Counted from the first letter of the stretch, positions 18,990 to 27,942 are shown. The stretch is DNA of 64,000 bases from Aliiroseovarius pelagivivens (GCF_900302485.1 NZ_OMOI01000002.1:744001-808000); one strand, 5' to 3'. A program made the numbers and translations. The notes: generated by a model not told the origin, from the sequence alone.

Positions 18990-19018
18990 GGAAGCACTCC
19001 CGGCCCTCCGGGTCTTCC
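18990..19018 (-). promoter_or_regulatory. Stem-loop in the pnp 5' leader
   Basis: The leader can fold as an outer 5-bp stem (18990-18994 with 19014-19018), an internal loop and an inner CCCGG/CCGGG stem, ending 12 bases before the pnp start. In enterobacteria a leader hairpin cut by RNase III mediates pnp autocontrol; this is a candidate analogue by position only. Confidence 0.4.
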
Positions 19019-19138
19019 GTTTTCGTGGTGGCCCCATTGCCACCGACCCCTCTACCTTTTTCATGCGCCGGGGTCGAAGCGTCACGTCTCAGATGCGTGC
19101 GCCTTACAGGAAAACAAGGGGTTTGGAAAGCAAAACCG

Positions 19139-19870
19139 TTAGCGCTGATGTGCCTGGCCGTGGCGGCGGCGCGGGTGCTTGGTGATGCCGAATGCCTTGC
19201 GGGCGGTGACAAGGCGCAGATCCTCGGGGTCCATGCCCATAGACAGGATGGTTTCCCGATCAAACCGCTGTCGCGCCACGTCGGGATCGTGCTTGGTGCC
19301 GAACAATCTGTCGATCCAGTTCATGCCGAAACTGACGTGGAAGGTGGCCTCGTGATCCTGAAAGTGGTGGGCCAGATGCGTGCGCGTCACGCGCTGCCCG
19401 AACCATCCCTTCGGCACGTTCACATGGGCCAGTGTGTGGCAGTATTCATAGAAGGTGAAGGCGCTGACCGATCCGACAAACAGAGCCACATAGGCGAACA
19501 GCGTCGCCGGTCCCAGCCCGAGAAGGGGCCAGAGCACAAGCGTATGTGCTACGAAAGAGATCGCTCCGAACCGCAATGCGTACCAGTGATCGCCACCGGT
19601 AAAGAACTCGGGGTCGTTGGGAAACTCGTGGTGGCCGATATGGCTTCGGTACAACTCGTTGAACACGCCCTGATCGGTGGGTGGCTCGCGATGCAGAAGG
19701 AAGCGGTGCATGGCGTATTCGACGAAGAACTGCGCCAGCACGCCATAGGCGATGGCCAGCAATAGCCACGGCGTGAACCAGTTCACCAAAGCGACCAGCC
19801 CAAGAACCCAGAACGGAAACAGCCGGTGCAGGCTGCCCATATTCATCAAAACACGGATTGCTTCTTTCAT
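19139..19870 (-). CDS. Fatty acid hydroxylase / sterol desaturase family membrane protein
   Basis: A 243-residue membrane diiron protein with four histidine boxes: HRFLLH (55-60), HIGHH (77-81), HTLAH (145-149) and HLAHH (165-169), interleaved with hydrophobic segments at about 20-50 and 100-140. This box spacing fits the fatty acid hydroxylase superfamily, which oxidises lipids, carotenoids or sterols at the membrane. The lipid substrate is unknown. The gene stands between pnp and rpsO, an unexpected insertion in that neighbourhood. Confidence 0.82.
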   Translation of the reverse strand: MKEAIRVLMNMGSLHRLFPFWVLGLVALVNWFTPWLLLAIAYGVLAQFFVEYAMHRFLLHREPPTDQGVFNELYRSHIGHHEFPNDPEFFTGGDHWYALRFGAISFVAHTLVLWPLLGLGPATLFAYVALFVGSVSAFTFYEYCHTLAHVNVPKGWFGQRVTRTHLAHHFQDHEATFHVSFGMNWIDRLFGTKHDPDVARQRFDRETILSMGMDPEDLRLVTARKAFGITKHPRRRHGQAHQR

Positions 19871-19970
19871 CGACGTCTCCTCACCTGTGCACAGGCTGGG
19901 CGATGAACGCGGGTCATTTCAAGCCAGACCACACGTAAAGCAAGTGGGACGCCCTTTTGGTGCCGACCCC

Positions 19971-20007
19971 CAAAAGAAAACGCCCGCCTTTTGCAAGACG
20001 GGCGTTT
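19971..20007 (-). terminator. Rho-independent terminator of rpsO
   Basis: A perfect 9-bp stem (19978-19986 with 19999-20007, 12-base loop) follows rpsO by 20 bases, with TTTTCTTTTG after it on the minus strand. Confidence 0.88.
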
Positions 20008-20027
20008 CTATCCAAACGGGGCAGGTC

Positions 20028-20297
20028 TTAGCGACGCAGACCCAGACGCTTGATCAGGTCCTGATAGCGGGCTTCGTCTTTACCGCGCACATAGTCCAGC
20101 AGCTTGCGGCGCAGGGCGACCATTTTCAGAAGGCCACGGCGACCGTGGTTATCTTTCTTGTGGGTCTTGAAGTGCTCGGTCAGGGTCGCAATACGCGACG
20201 ACAGGATGGCAACCTGAACTTCGGGCGAACCAGTGTCGCCGTCTTTGGTGCCGAATTCCTTGATCAGGCGGTTCTTTTCTTCAGTAGTGATCGACAT
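20028..20297 (-). CDS. rpsO: 30S ribosomal protein uS15
   Basis: The 89-residue protein has the S15 sequence, starting [17 protein letters not shown] and containing [10 protein letters not shown] and [12 protein letters not shown], which bind the 16S rRNA central domain. ATG 20297 has AAGGAG upstream, so five further in-frame residues are not part of the protein. S15 often represses its own mRNA through leader structures, but I do not see an unambiguous one in the 130 bases upstream. Confidence 0.97.
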   Translation of the reverse strand: MSITTEEKNRLIKEFGTKDGDTGSPEVQVAILSSRIATLTEHFKTHKKDNHGRRGLLKMVALRRKLLDYVRGKDEARYQDLIKRLGLRR

Positions 20298-20427
20298 CGG
20301 GGTCTCCTTCATAGGTTAAAGTGGATGGCGCAGGCCGGGATGTCGTCCAGCAAGGCCCATGGAGGCACCCGCAGTTTTCATGCGGATGGGGGCGTATAGA
20401 AGGAAACTGCGTCAAACGCAAAGAAAA

Positions 20428-20745
20428 TCATTGCTGCGGCGGGGCGATCTGAATTTCGTCGATGATCTGCGTGGCCCAATCGCCCAGCACCGGGATAAAG
20501 TCGATCGAGCCCAGCATATAGATCACCCAAGACACAAGAATTGTGGCCCCCAGTACGGACCCCAGACCAAAGGCCAGGCCCCTATACAATTGAAACATCC
20601 CCAGCTTGAACAGGCTGTCATGCAGGCGAATGAAACGATGGTTGTTCATGCGTTCGACCTCGGCCCGAAGGGCGCGCACCTCTTGCGAGAGCTGTTCTTC
20701 ACGCTGGGCCAGAGCGTCGGTTGCATCACTGTCCGAATTTGGCAT
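20428..20745 (-). CDS. DUF5665 membrane protein
   Basis: A 105-residue protein with a charged helical N-terminus likely to form a coiled coil (about 10-40) and a single hydrophobic hairpin or TM (about 58-85: GSVLGATILVSWVIYMLG), then an amphipathic tail. Sequence pattern fits DUF5665, a small inner membrane family common in Rhodobacterales, of unknown role. ATG 20745 with AAGGA seven bases upstream is favoured; a GTG one codon earlier is possible. A CtrA-type box lies 35 bases upstream. Confidence 0.75.
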   Translation of the reverse strand: MPNSDSDATDALAQREEQLSQEVRALRAEVERMNNHRFIRLHDSLFKLGMFQLYRGLAFGLGSVLGATILVSWVIYMLGSIDFIPVLGDWATQIIDEIQIAPPQQ

Positions 20746-20779
20746 CACTCGATCCTTGTTTGGCGGTGTGTGGGAGCCG

Positions 20780-20795
20780 TTAACACTTTGTTAAC
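20780..20795. promoter_or_regulatory. CtrA-type binding box TTAA-N7-TTAAC
   Basis: The divergent DUF5665/RTX region holds TTAA (20780-20783), seven bases, TTAAC (20791-20795), an exact match to the full CtrA consensus. The two GTTAAC blocks are each palindromic, so the box can serve either strand: it is 35 bases from the DUF5665 start and 131 from the preferred RTX start. Confidence 0.65.
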
Positions 20796-20925
20796 CTTCG
20801 ATTTGATTAAAGTTGTCCGCAAATTTCAGTCGAAGAATGCGTGGTGTTTCATACATTCGCAAGCGGTGATCGCCATCATTGTGACGGATGATTTGCAAGC
20901 AAGACAGAAACAGGCGGCGTATTGG

Positions 20926-22134
20926 ATGCTATTTGGGTTGTTACTTCTAAGCCTTATGCCGGTGGCTTTAATGGCGGAAAGCTTCACGACTGATGAGGTG
21001 GGGAATGACCTCGAAGGCAATGGCGGCGGCTCTGACGATCTTGATGGGACTGGTGGCCGTGCCCCAGTTAACGGTGGCTCCGGTGGTGTCCTGACCCCGA
21101 ACGACGGATCCGGGGATGGTGACAGCCCAGACAAAGAGCAGACTTTGCTGGATCAGCTTTTAGGCAGCGAAACCGATTCGCATTATGGGCGTGAAGAGCT
21201 GGATCACTTTGTACCCAGCACGGACGAACATGTGCTGACTGATGAGGACGACGAGGTAACCCTTGGCGCGTCTGATACAGCGGGTGATCTGGGGCAGATC
21301 TCGACCTTTAAAGGTACGGCCGTTGTTTCGGGCGATGGGGCGGTTGACGTCTATGATGCAGGTGCTGGCGACGACACGATCCGGGCAGGGGATGAAGCGG
21401 CATATCTGTTTGGCAATGATGGCAATGACACCATCATTGCGGGCGATGGGGCTCTGGCTGCCTTTGGGGGGCAGGGCGACGATCAACTAGACGGATCGGA
21501 CAGTCTAGACACTTACCTTGATGGCGGCACTGGTGATGATGTGCTGACAGGTGGTGACGGCGATGACCAGCTATTCGGTGGCAGTCATGAGGATGAAATG
21601 CCGGGGGGCTCGGATGCCACGGATAATGATAAATTGGACGGTGGCGATGGCGATGACATTCTGAAAGGCGGGCTTGGGGCTGATTGGTTGTTGGGCGGCG
21701 ACGGTGACGATGTGATCGATCATTTTGGCCACGCAATGGAAGAAAGCGGCGCGGAGCAACATGACTATGACTGGCACAACGATCATGCGTCAGATGTGTT
21801 GGACGGGGGTGACGGCGATGACACCTTGATCTTTGGGGCGTCGGATACGGCAACCGGAGGGGAAGGAAATGACATCTTCTGGCTATATCCCGATGGTGAA
21901 GATGGACACCCAGTGGCTAAGGTTACTGATTTCGAAACGGGCCGGGATTTCCTGCGCATTTCACTGGATGAAGAAGAGGGTCATTCTGACCTGACCTGCG
22001 AGGTCAATCCTTCGGACGATGGGAAAGATGGTGTGGTTACGGTCGGTGGACAAGTTGTTGCCGTTTTGGAAGGCGCCCCGGATGCCACTCTGCGTGACAT
22101 CTATGTCGAAGTTCGTTCGAATGTTTTTGCCTAA
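20926..22134 (+). CDS. RTX-type calcium-binding protein with N-terminal membrane segment
   Basis: The 402-residue protein begins with a hydrophobic stretch (about 1-17), then a Gly/Asp/Asn-rich low-complexity linker, and then about ten RTX nonapeptides (GGxGxDxxx) such as LDGGTGDDVLTGG and LDGGDGDDILKGG, which fold into a calcium-loaded beta roll. Between repeats lies a His/Asp-rich insert (about 270-290: HFGHAMEESGAEQHDYDWH). The C-terminus, beta-rich and followed by VFA, resembles type I secretion substrates, yet the N-terminus looks like an anchor. The start is uncertain: in-frame GTG codons at 20866 and 20881 would lengthen it by up to 20 residues. It follows a CtrA-type box. Confidence 0.7.
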   Translation: MLFGLLLLSLMPVALMAESFTTDEVGNDLEGNGGGSDDLDGTGGRAPVNGGSGGVLTPNDGSGDGDSPDKEQTLLDQLLGSETDSHYGREELDHFVPSTDEHVLTDEDDEVTLGASDTAGDLGQISTFKGTAVVSGDGAVDVYDAGAGDDTIRAGDEAAYLFGNDGNDTIIAGDGALAAFGGQGDDQLDGSDSLDTYLDGGTGDDVLTGGDGDDQLFGGSHEDEMPGGSDATDNDKLDGGDGDDILKGGLGADWLLGGDGDDVIDHFGHAMEESGAEQHDYDWHNDHASDVLDGGDGDDTLIFGASDTATGGEGNDIFWLYPDGEDGHPVAKVTDFETGRDFLRISLDEEEGHSDLTCEVNPSDDGKDGVVTVGGQVVAVLEGAPDATLRDIYVEVRSNVFA

Positions 22135-22143
22135 GATCTATAC

Positions 22144-22650
22144 TTAGAACCAGCGTTCCGGTTGTTGGGCGTAGGCGATGTATAGTGGATGTTTCGGGTG
22201 CCCACCTTTGGTCAGACCCAAGTGAAACGTCGGCTGGCTGGCCTGCCGAAGAAGATGTTCAACTTCGGGTCCGCGCGACTGATGTTCTCCGTTGGTGCCC
22301 CAGCCACAAATGACCTGATCAGCCCACGGGCAGCTGTCCAATATGGCCGCATCATTTGCCGGACCTACGGGATCAGCTGCAGCGCGCATTTTGCGTGGAT
22401 CTGTGTCGCGCCATGCGAAGATATTGGTGACCCGAAATGCGCCAAACCCAAGGGTGCGGGCCCGGCGTTCGCAGCGTTCAACCGTGGGGTCGTTCTGTAC
22501 TTCGGTCGCCGTTGACGGGTTCAACATGATGAACAGCGCCTTGCGCCCGGCGGGTTCCCACACACGCGTCAGCGTATAGCGGTATTTTTCACAATCCGAA
22601 TAAACGGCAGTGGAATGGGCGTCACCTTTTTGGAACTCGCGTGTAATCAT
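22144..22650 (-). CDS. DUF1643 domain protein
   Basis: The 168 residues match DUF1643: FIMLNPSTATEVQNDPTVERC near residues 41-61, RVTNIFAWRDTDP near residue 73, and a C-terminal GLTKGGHPKHPLY. The family is widespread and scattered, sometimes near mobile or stress genes, with no established biochemical role. No membrane segment or signal is present. The stop lies 10 bases from the convergent RTX stop, and a short inverted repeat spans both stops. Confidence 0.85.
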   Translation of the reverse strand: MITREFQKGDAHSTAVYSDCEKYRYTLTRVWEPAGRKALFIMLNPSTATEVQNDPTVERCERRARTLGFGAFRVTNIFAWRDTDPRKMRAAADPVGPANDAAILDSCPWADQVICGWGTNGEHQSRGPEVEHLLRQASQPTFHLGLTKGGHPKHPLYIAYAQQPERWF

Positions 22651-22738
22651 GACCGCTTTTTGAGGCTAGTCCTGACCCTTGGCAACCCCTTGCGTTGCAG
22701 CAGGAATGATCGGAAGGTGAAAGAAAACGGAGCAGATC

Positions 22739-24046
22739 ATGCTGATATCCGAAGTCATTCGAAAGAAACGCGATGGTCAGGTTCTGACTGGCGACGACAT
22801 CACCGCGATGGTTGACGGCATCGCTGGGGGCAGCGCCAGCGACGCTCAGGTTGCGGCGTTTGCGATGGCCTCGTGGCTGAAGGGGTTGTCGCCAGACGAA
22901 ACCGCCGCTCTGACGTTGGCGATGCGCGACAGTGGCGATGTGTTCGACTGGCCTGACATGCCCGGCCCAGTGGTGGACAAGCATTCGACCGGCGGTGTTG
23001 GCGACAATGTCAGTCTGATGCTCGCACCTATTCTTGCGGCCTGCGGAGCCTACGTGCCGATGATTTCAGGGCGCGGGTTGGGACACACGGGCGGCACGCT
23101 GGACAAGATGGATGCGATTCCGGGATACGTCTCGCAGCCTGACAATGCTCTTTTTGACAAGGTGGTGCGCAATGTGGGCTGCGCCATCATTGGACAGACC
23201 GGCGATTTGGCCCCGGCGGACAAGCGGCTTTATGCGATACGGGATGTGACGGCGACGGTGGAGAGCATTCCGCTGATCACCGCCTCGATTCTGTCTAAGA
23301 AGCTGGCGGCCGGATTGGGGTCACTGGTGATGGATGTGAAATTCGGAAATGGCGCGTTCATGTCCAACTTTGACGATGCGCGCGAGCTGGCGGCATCGAT
23401 CCAGCGCGTTGCACATTTGGCCGGACTGCCCTGTCATGCGCTTCTCACGGATATGAATGAACCGCTGGCCGATGCCGCAGGCAATGCGGTCGAGACGTTG
23501 AACGCCATCGAGTTTCTGACCGGCGCGCATCGTACCCCGCGGTTGGAGGACGTCGTGACCGCGCTTTGCGCACAGATGCTGGTTGCTTCGGGGGCTGAGA
23601 GTGATGGGCAGGCAGCAAAGGCACGCGTGCGCGACGCGCTGGATAGTGGGCGTGCAGCGGAGAAATTCGGTCAGATGGTGTCGGCGCTGGGCGGGCCATC
23701 GGATATTGTCGAGCGGCCTGAAACCCATCTGGCCCAAGCGCCCGTGATTGCTGAACTCTGCGCGGATGAGGCAGGTTATGTCAGCGGCATCGACACCCGC
23801 GAAGTCGGGCTGTGCGTGGTCGAGCTGGGAGGAGGACGACGGCGTGCTGCGGACCAAATCGACCCGGCTGTGGGTCTGACCCGCTTGGCGCCGTTGGGGG
23901 CGAAACTTGAGAAAGGCGACCCGATTGCAGTGATCCATGCGGCCTCGGACGCGGATGCCGAGGCGGCCAAGGCGCAGCTTTCAGCGGCGTATCACATCGG
24001 TGAAGCACCAAAACCCGGACCCGTAGTTGCCGAGATTCTGACCTAA
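22739..24046 (+). CDS. deoA: Thymidine phosphorylase
   Basis: DeoA splits thymidine or deoxyuridine with phosphate to the free base and deoxyribose-1-phosphate in nucleoside salvage. The 435-residue protein has the family signature KHSTGGVGDNVSL near residue 81, the N-terminal all-alpha domain (DGITAMVDG-like segment), and MISGRGLGHTGGTLDK near residue 106. The length equals the family norm. It is monocistronic here, without other deo genes beside it, and is followed by a GC hairpin. Confidence 0.95.
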   Translation: MLISEVIRKKRDGQVLTGDDITAMVDGIAGGSASDAQVAAFAMASWLKGLSPDETAALTLAMRDSGDVFDWPDMPGPVVDKHSTGGVGDNVSLMLAPILAACGAYVPMISGRGLGHTGGTLDKMDAIPGYVSQPDNALFDKVVRNVGCAIIGQTGDLAPADKRLYAIRDVTATVESIPLITASILSKKLAAGLGSLVMDVKFGNGAFMSNFDDARELAASIQRVAHLAGLPCHALLTDMNEPLADAAGNAVETLNAIEFLTGAHRTPRLEDVVTALCAQMLVASGAESDGQAAKARVRDALDSGRAAEKFGQMVSALGGPSDIVERPETHLAQAPVIAELCADEAGYVSGIDTREVGLCVVELGGGRRRAADQIDPAVGLTRLAPLGAKLEKGDPIAVIHAASDADAEAAKAQLSAAYHIGEAPKPGPVVAEILT

Positions 24047-24052
24047 GCGACT

Positions 24053-24073
24053 GCCCGTGCCGTAGGCACGGGC
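24053..24073. terminator. GC-rich hairpin between convergent deoA and dapB
   Basis: A perfect 9-bp stem (24053-24061 with 24065-24073, loop GTA) follows deoA by 6 bases. There is no T run, so it may be a transcript-end stabiliser or a weak bidirectional terminator. Confidence 0.5.
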
Positions 24074-24133
24074 CACCCCCAACCTGCGCGGCCCGACAGG
24101 GCAGGCGCTGGGCGGGAGTGTGTCGCCCGAAGG

Positions 24134-24943
24134 CTACAGACCCAGTACGTCCAACATGCTGTATTCACCGGGCTTTTTGTCTTGACCCCACAAGGCCGCT
24201 TTCACGGCGCCGCGTGCAAAAATGGCACGATCGGTGGCCAGATGGCGCAGAACGATGCGTTCGCCGGGGGCGGCAAACATCACGTCGTGTTCGCCCACGA
24301 TGTCTCCACCGCGAACCGCATGAAAGCCGATGTCGCCACGTTTGCGCGCGCCGGTGATGCCATCGCGCCCACGGTCGGACACCTCGGCCAGTTCTACGCC
24401 GCGCCCGTCGGCGGCGGCCTCGCCCAGCATCAGTGCTGTGCCAGATGGTGCGTCCACTTTGTGGTGATGGTGGGATTCGATGATCTCGATATCGAAATCT
24501 TCGTCCAGAGCGGCGGCAACTTGTTTGGTCAGTTGGACCAGCAGGTTCACCCCAAGGCTCATGTTTCCAGCACGCACGATCGTTGCGTGACGACCGGCAA
24601 GTGCGATCTTTTCCAGATCCTCATCGGTCAGACCGGTGGTGCCGATCACATGGACGGCGCGGGCTTGGGCTGCAATCTCGGCCATATCAACAGTCGCAGC
24701 GGGTGCGGTGAAGTCGATCACCGCCTGCGCCTTGGCCATGGTTGTCAGCGCGTCATCTGTGACAGTGACACCCACGGGCTGTCCGCCCATGCATTCGCCC
24801 ACGTCACGCCCTACCCAGTCGTGGCCGGGGCGTTCCAATGCGCCCACGAGGCGCGCCTTGTCGTTGGCCAGCACCTCATTGATCAGCATCTGACCCATGC
24901 GGCCCGAGGCCCCCATCACGACAATACCTGGCAAATCGCTCAT
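24134..24943 (-). CDS. dapB: 4-hydroxy-tetrahydrodipicolinate reductase
   Basis: DapB reduces hydroxytetrahydrodipicolinate with NAD(P)H, making the substrate that DapD (3.1 kb) consumes. The 269 residues carry the N-terminal dinucleotide motif GASGRMGQM (11-19) and the DapB signature [15 protein letters not shown] (about 155-169) containing the catalytic His and Lys. It is divergent from rbfA-truB. No riboswitch is seen upstream. Confidence 0.96.
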   Translation of the reverse strand: MSDLPGIVVMGASGRMGQMLINEVLANDKARLVGALERPGHDWVGRDVGECMGGQPVGVTVTDDALTTMAKAQAVIDFTAPAATVDMAEIAAQARAVHVIGTTGLTDEDLEKIALAGRHATIVRAGNMSLGVNLLVQLTKQVAAALDEDFDIEIIESHHHHKVDAPSGTALMLGEAAADGRGVELAEVSDRGRDGITGARKRGDIGFHAVRGGDIVGEHDVMFAAPGERIVLRHLATDRAIFARGAVKAALWGQDKKPGEYSMLDVLGL

Positions 24944-25032
24944 GTTTGGTCTCCGAATTTCGTTTGGGGTTGTCTAACCTGAGCGCGCGCGCTTGGCAAA
25001 GCCCTGTTGCGCACAAGCGCATCAAGGAATAC

Positions 25033-25464
25033 ATGGCGGATATGGCAAAGAACCGTTTTGAAGACCAACGTGGTCCCAACCAGCGACAGCTGCGCGTGGC
25101 CGAACTGATCCGCCGGACCCTGTCCGAAGCCCTGATGCGTGGTGAAGTGCACGACCCTGACCTGTCGCGCATGTCCATTACTATCGGCGAAGTACGTCTG
25201 TCCGCAGACCTGTCGATTGCAACCGTCTATGCGCTGCCCTTGGGCGGCAAGGGCGGGGCCGAGGCCGTGAAGGCTTTGGCGCGCAACAAAGGCGAGCTAC
25301 GCCGCATTGTGGGTCGCGCGATCAAGATCAAACACACGCCCGAGCTGCGCTTCATGGTGGACGAGACCTTCGATCAGATGGATCACACCCACCGCCTGTT
25401 GCAGCAGGAAGAGGTGCAGCGCGATCTGCGCAAGCCGGACAGTGACGAGGCCGGAGAAGACTGA
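25033..25464 (+). CDS. rbfA: Ribosome-binding factor A
   Basis: RbfA assists late maturation of the 30S subunit. The 143-residue protein has a KH-like fold typical of the family ([17 protein letters not shown], then [16 protein letters not shown] strands and [18 protein letters not shown]). ATG 25033 has AAGGAAT upstream. Its stop overlaps the truB start (TGATG), so the two are translationally coupled, as in many bacteria. Confidence 0.93.
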   Translation: MADMAKNRFEDQRGPNQRQLRVAELIRRTLSEALMRGEVHDPDLSRMSITIGEVRLSADLSIATVYALPLGGKGGAEAVKALARNKGELRRIVGRAIKIKHTPELRFMVDETFDQMDHTHRLLQQEEVQRDLRKPDSDEAGED

Positions 25465-26369
25465 TGGGACGCCGCAAGAAGGGGCGCGATATCCATGGCT
25501 GGCTGGTCGTGGACAAGCCCGCTGGTATCAGCTCGAACGCCGTTGTGAACAAAGTGCGCTGGGCGATGGACGCCAAAAAGGCGGGCCATGCGGGCACGCT
25601 TGATCCGGAAGCGACCGGTGTTTTGGCTGTGGCCTTGGGCGAGGCGACGAAGACCGTGCCCTACATTACCGACGCGCTGAAGGCCTATGTTTTCACCGTG
25701 CGTTTGGGGCAGGCGACCAACACCGATGACGGCGAGGGCGAGGTGATTTTGGAAAGCGATGCGCGCCCTTCGGATGAAGATGTTCAGGCTGCTTTGGCGC
25801 AGTTCACCGGTGACATCATGCAGGTGCCGCCGAAGTTTTCCGCCGTAAAGATTGATGGCGAGCGCGCCTATAAGCTGGCCCGCGATGGCGAGGACGTCGA
25901 GATTGCCGCTCGCCCGTTGTGGGTTGAGGAGCTGGTGATGGTGTCCCGCCCGGATGCTGATCACGTGACGCTGGAAATGACCTGCGGCAAGGGCGGATAT
26001 GTCCGCTCGATCGCGCGCGATCTGGGCGAAGTGCTTGGCTGTCATGGCTATGTGCGCAATTTGCGCCGAATCTGGTCGGGGCCGTTTGATGCCGAGGACG
26101 GTGTGACCATCGACCTGATCGAAGAGCTCGCCAAGACCGGAGAGCTGGACGCCTATCTGCGTCCGCTTGAGGAAGGCTTGCAGGATCTGCCCGAACTGAA
26201 GGCCAACGCGGAAGGTGCGACACGTCTGCGTCACGGCAATCCCGGTATGGTTCTGACCTCGGACGTGGAATATGGCGACGAGGCCTGGGCGTCATACGAG
26301 GGCAAGGCTGTCGCCGTTGGCACCTATCGCGCGGGCGAGTTGCATCCCAGCCGGGTGTTCAACCAGTAA
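25464..26369 (+). CDS. truB: tRNA pseudouridine(55) synthase
   Basis: TruB makes pseudouridine 55 in the T-loop of tRNAs. The 301 residues include the catalytic Asp47 in GTLDPEATG and the family blocks [15 protein letters not shown] and [14 protein letters not shown], plus a C-terminal PUA-like part. It overlaps the rbfA stop by one base. Confidence 0.96.
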   Translation: MGRRKKGRDIHGWLVVDKPAGISSNAVVNKVRWAMDAKKAGHAGTLDPEATGVLAVALGEATKTVPYITDALKAYVFTVRLGQATNTDDGEGEVILESDARPSDEDVQAALAQFTGDIMQVPPKFSAVKIDGERAYKLARDGEDVEIAARPLWVEELVMVSRPDADHVTLEMTCGKGGYVRSIARDLGEVLGCHGYVRNLRRIWSGPFDAEDGVTIDLIEELAKTGELDAYLRPLEEGLQDLPELKANAEGATRLRHGNPGMVLTSDVEYGDEAWASYEGKAVAVGTYRAGELHPSRVFNQ

Positions 26370-26372
26370 AAC

Positions 26373-26406
26373 GCATACGCCATCGATCAAAAGTCGATGG
26401 CGATGC
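26373..26406. terminator. Bidirectional hairpin between truB and the DUF1674 gene
   Basis: A 9-bp perfect stem (26378-26386 with 26394-26402, 7-base loop) is extended by 4 bp beyond a one-base bulge. It includes the last codons and stop of the minus-strand DUF1674 gene. Neither side has a long T run. Confidence 0.5.
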
Positions 26407-26614
26407 CTTTCTTTTCCCAATCACCGAAACGTACCGGCTCAGGCCCATCACGACCGCCAAGTTCCGTTGGCAGCGATTTCGCCTCGGCCTCGGCCTTTTT
26501 CCGACGCTCTTCCGCTTCTGCAAGGGCGCGGATGGCGGCTGGCGGCAGGTCACGCTTGGGGGTCTCGGGCGCAGCTTCTTTCGATTGGTCGGTCTTGGGG
26601 CTATCGTCTGACAT
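26387..26614 (-). CDS. DUF1674 protein (SdhAF4-like)
   Basis: A 75-residue protein, highly charged and helical in its first half (LAEAEERRKKAEAEAK) with the conserved C-terminal block ELGGRDGPEPVRFGDWEKKG. This is DUF1674, the bacterial relative of the mitochondrial factor SDHAF4, which assists assembly of the flavinated succinate dehydrogenase subunit. By family knowledge it likely acts on complex II; no sdh gene lies in the window. It is divergent from the RsmB-type gene. Confidence 0.85.
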   Translation of the reverse strand: MSDDSPKTDQSKEAAPETPKRDLPPAAIRALAEAEERRKKAEAEAKSLPTELGGRDGPEPVRFGDWEKKGIAIDF

Positions 26615-26682
26615 GCGGCGCTCCTTGTTTCGGTGTTGGGGATGATATAGGGCGCAAAGCAGCGAAACGCAAAGGACGTGAG

Positions 26683-27942
26683 ATGAGCAACCCGAAAGAC
26701 GTGCGGTATGTGGTGGTGGACCTTCTGGATGATGTAACCGTCGAGAAGCGGTTGTTGTCCGAGGCATTGCTCAAACGTCTGGCAAAACTGCCTGCCGAAG
26801 ATCGCGCTCGTGCCCAGCGGCTGGTGATGCAGACCTTGCGGGACATGGATCGTTGCGACCGGATGCTGGGGCCGTTTCTGCGGCAACGTCCTGCGCCGCG
26901 TGTGTTGAACATTTTGCGGCTTGGCGTTTCTGAGATTTGCAATGGCGGGGCCGCGCATGGCGTGGTGAACGCCTGTGTGGAGATCTCGAAGGCTCAGGCG
27001 GAAACGGAACATGCGCGGGGATTGGTGAACGCGGTCCTGCGCAAAATCGACCGCGAGAAAGCCAAGTGGGACACGCTTCCCATCCCGCGCCTGCCCAAGT
27101 GGCTGCGCAAACCTTTGCTGGCTGACTACGGAAAAGAGGCTGTGGCCGCGATGGAAGCCGCACAGTTCGCAGGCGCTCCTGTTGATTTGACAGCAAAAGG
27201 CGATGCCAAGGCGCTGGCAAGCACGATGAAGGGCGAATTGCTGCCCACCGGCTCGGTTCGGTTGTCGGATGCGGGGCAGATCACCAACCTGCCGGGCTAT
27301 ACGGATGGCGATTGGTGGGTGCAGGATATGGCAGCGGCTTTGCCCGCCAAGGTTCTGGCCGCGCAGGCGGGCGAGACTGTTTTGGATATGTGCGCAGCAC
27401 CCGGCGGGAAAACCATGCAGCTTGCTGCAGCTGGCGCCAAAGTCACTGCTCTGGATGTGTCCGCGGGGCGGATGAAGCGGGTAGAGGAAAACCTGTCCCG
27501 CACCAAGCTGTCGGCAGAATTGGTCATCAGTGATGCGTTGGAATACGAGGGCGGCCCGTTTGATGCGATCTTGCTGGATGCGCCCTGCACCGCCACCGGC
27601 ACCATCCGACGTCACCCCGATCTGCCCTATGCCAAGGATGGTAGCGAGTTTCCGGGGCTGTTCGAGCTTCAGGAACACATGATCGACCGGGCGCTGGGGC
27701 TTCTGAAGCCAGGTGGCCGCCTGATCTATTGCACCTGTAGCCTGCTGATCGACGAAGGCGAAGAGCAAGTGCGCGATGCCTTGGCACGCCATGAAGGTCT
27801 GTCGGTCGAGCTTGATACGCTGCGTTTGCCGGGCGTTGATGCCGACTGGATTGGACCGGAAGGGTTGCGCCTGTTCCCGCATTACATGGCGGATCAGGGC
27901 GGAATGGACGGGTTCTTCATCACCTGCCTGCGTCGGAAATAA
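26683..27942 (+). CDS. rsmB: RsmB/NOP2-Sun family 16S rRNA m5C methyltransferase
   Basis: The 419 residues join an N-terminal NusB-like RNA-binding domain (about 1-125) to a SAM-dependent Sun domain: motif I DMCAAPGGKTMQLA, the DAPCTATGTIRRHPD block with one catalytic Cys (about residue 302), and CTCSLLIDEGE with the second (about 348). Such enzymes methylate cytosine 967 of 16S rRNA. ATG 26683 has AAAGGA upstream; the 137 in-frame codons before it are antisense to the DUF1674 gene and not translated. Orthology to RsmB rather than another RCMT is probable, not certain. Confidence 0.88.
   Translation: MSNPKDVRYVVVDLLDDVTVEKRLLSEALLKRLAKLPAEDRARAQRLVMQTLRDMDRCDRMLGPFLRQRPAPRVLNILRLGVSEICNGGAAHGVVNACVEISKAQAETEHARGLVNAVLRKIDREKAKWDTLPIPRLPKWLRKPLLADYGKEAVAAMEAAQFAGAPVDLTAKGDAKALASTMKGELLPTGSVRLSDAGQITNLPGYTDGDWWVQDMAAALPAKVLAAQAGETVLDMCAAPGGKTMQLAAAGAKVTALDVSAGRMKRVEENLSRTKLSAELVISDALEYEGGPFDAILLDAPCTATGTIRRHPDLPYAKDGSEFPGLFELQEHMIDRALGLLKPGGRLIYCTCSLLIDEGEEQVRDALARHEGLSVELDTLRLPGVDADWIGPEGLRLFPHYMADQGGMDGFFITCLRRK

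Noticed and set aside
16644..19142. Very long + strand open frame (about 830 codons) opposite pnp
   Set aside because: It mirrors the codon bias of pnp on the other strand, has a low-complexity His/Val-rich translation and no ribosome site. pnp is certain.
20359..20865. In-frame extension of the RTX protein over the DUF5665 gene
   Set aside because: It is antisense to DUF5665 and reads as non-biological sequence. The CtrA box and intergenic region interrupt it.
21300..21900. Tandem repeated GGTGGNGACGGNGATGAC-like units as a repeat array or CRISPR
   Set aside because: They encode RTX nonapeptides, vary in spacing and have no unique spacers.
24944..25032. Lysine riboswitch upstream of dapB, also sought before dapD (3908-4124)
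   Set aside because: Neither region is long enough or structured like a lysine riboswitch, and the class is rare in Alphaproteobacteria.
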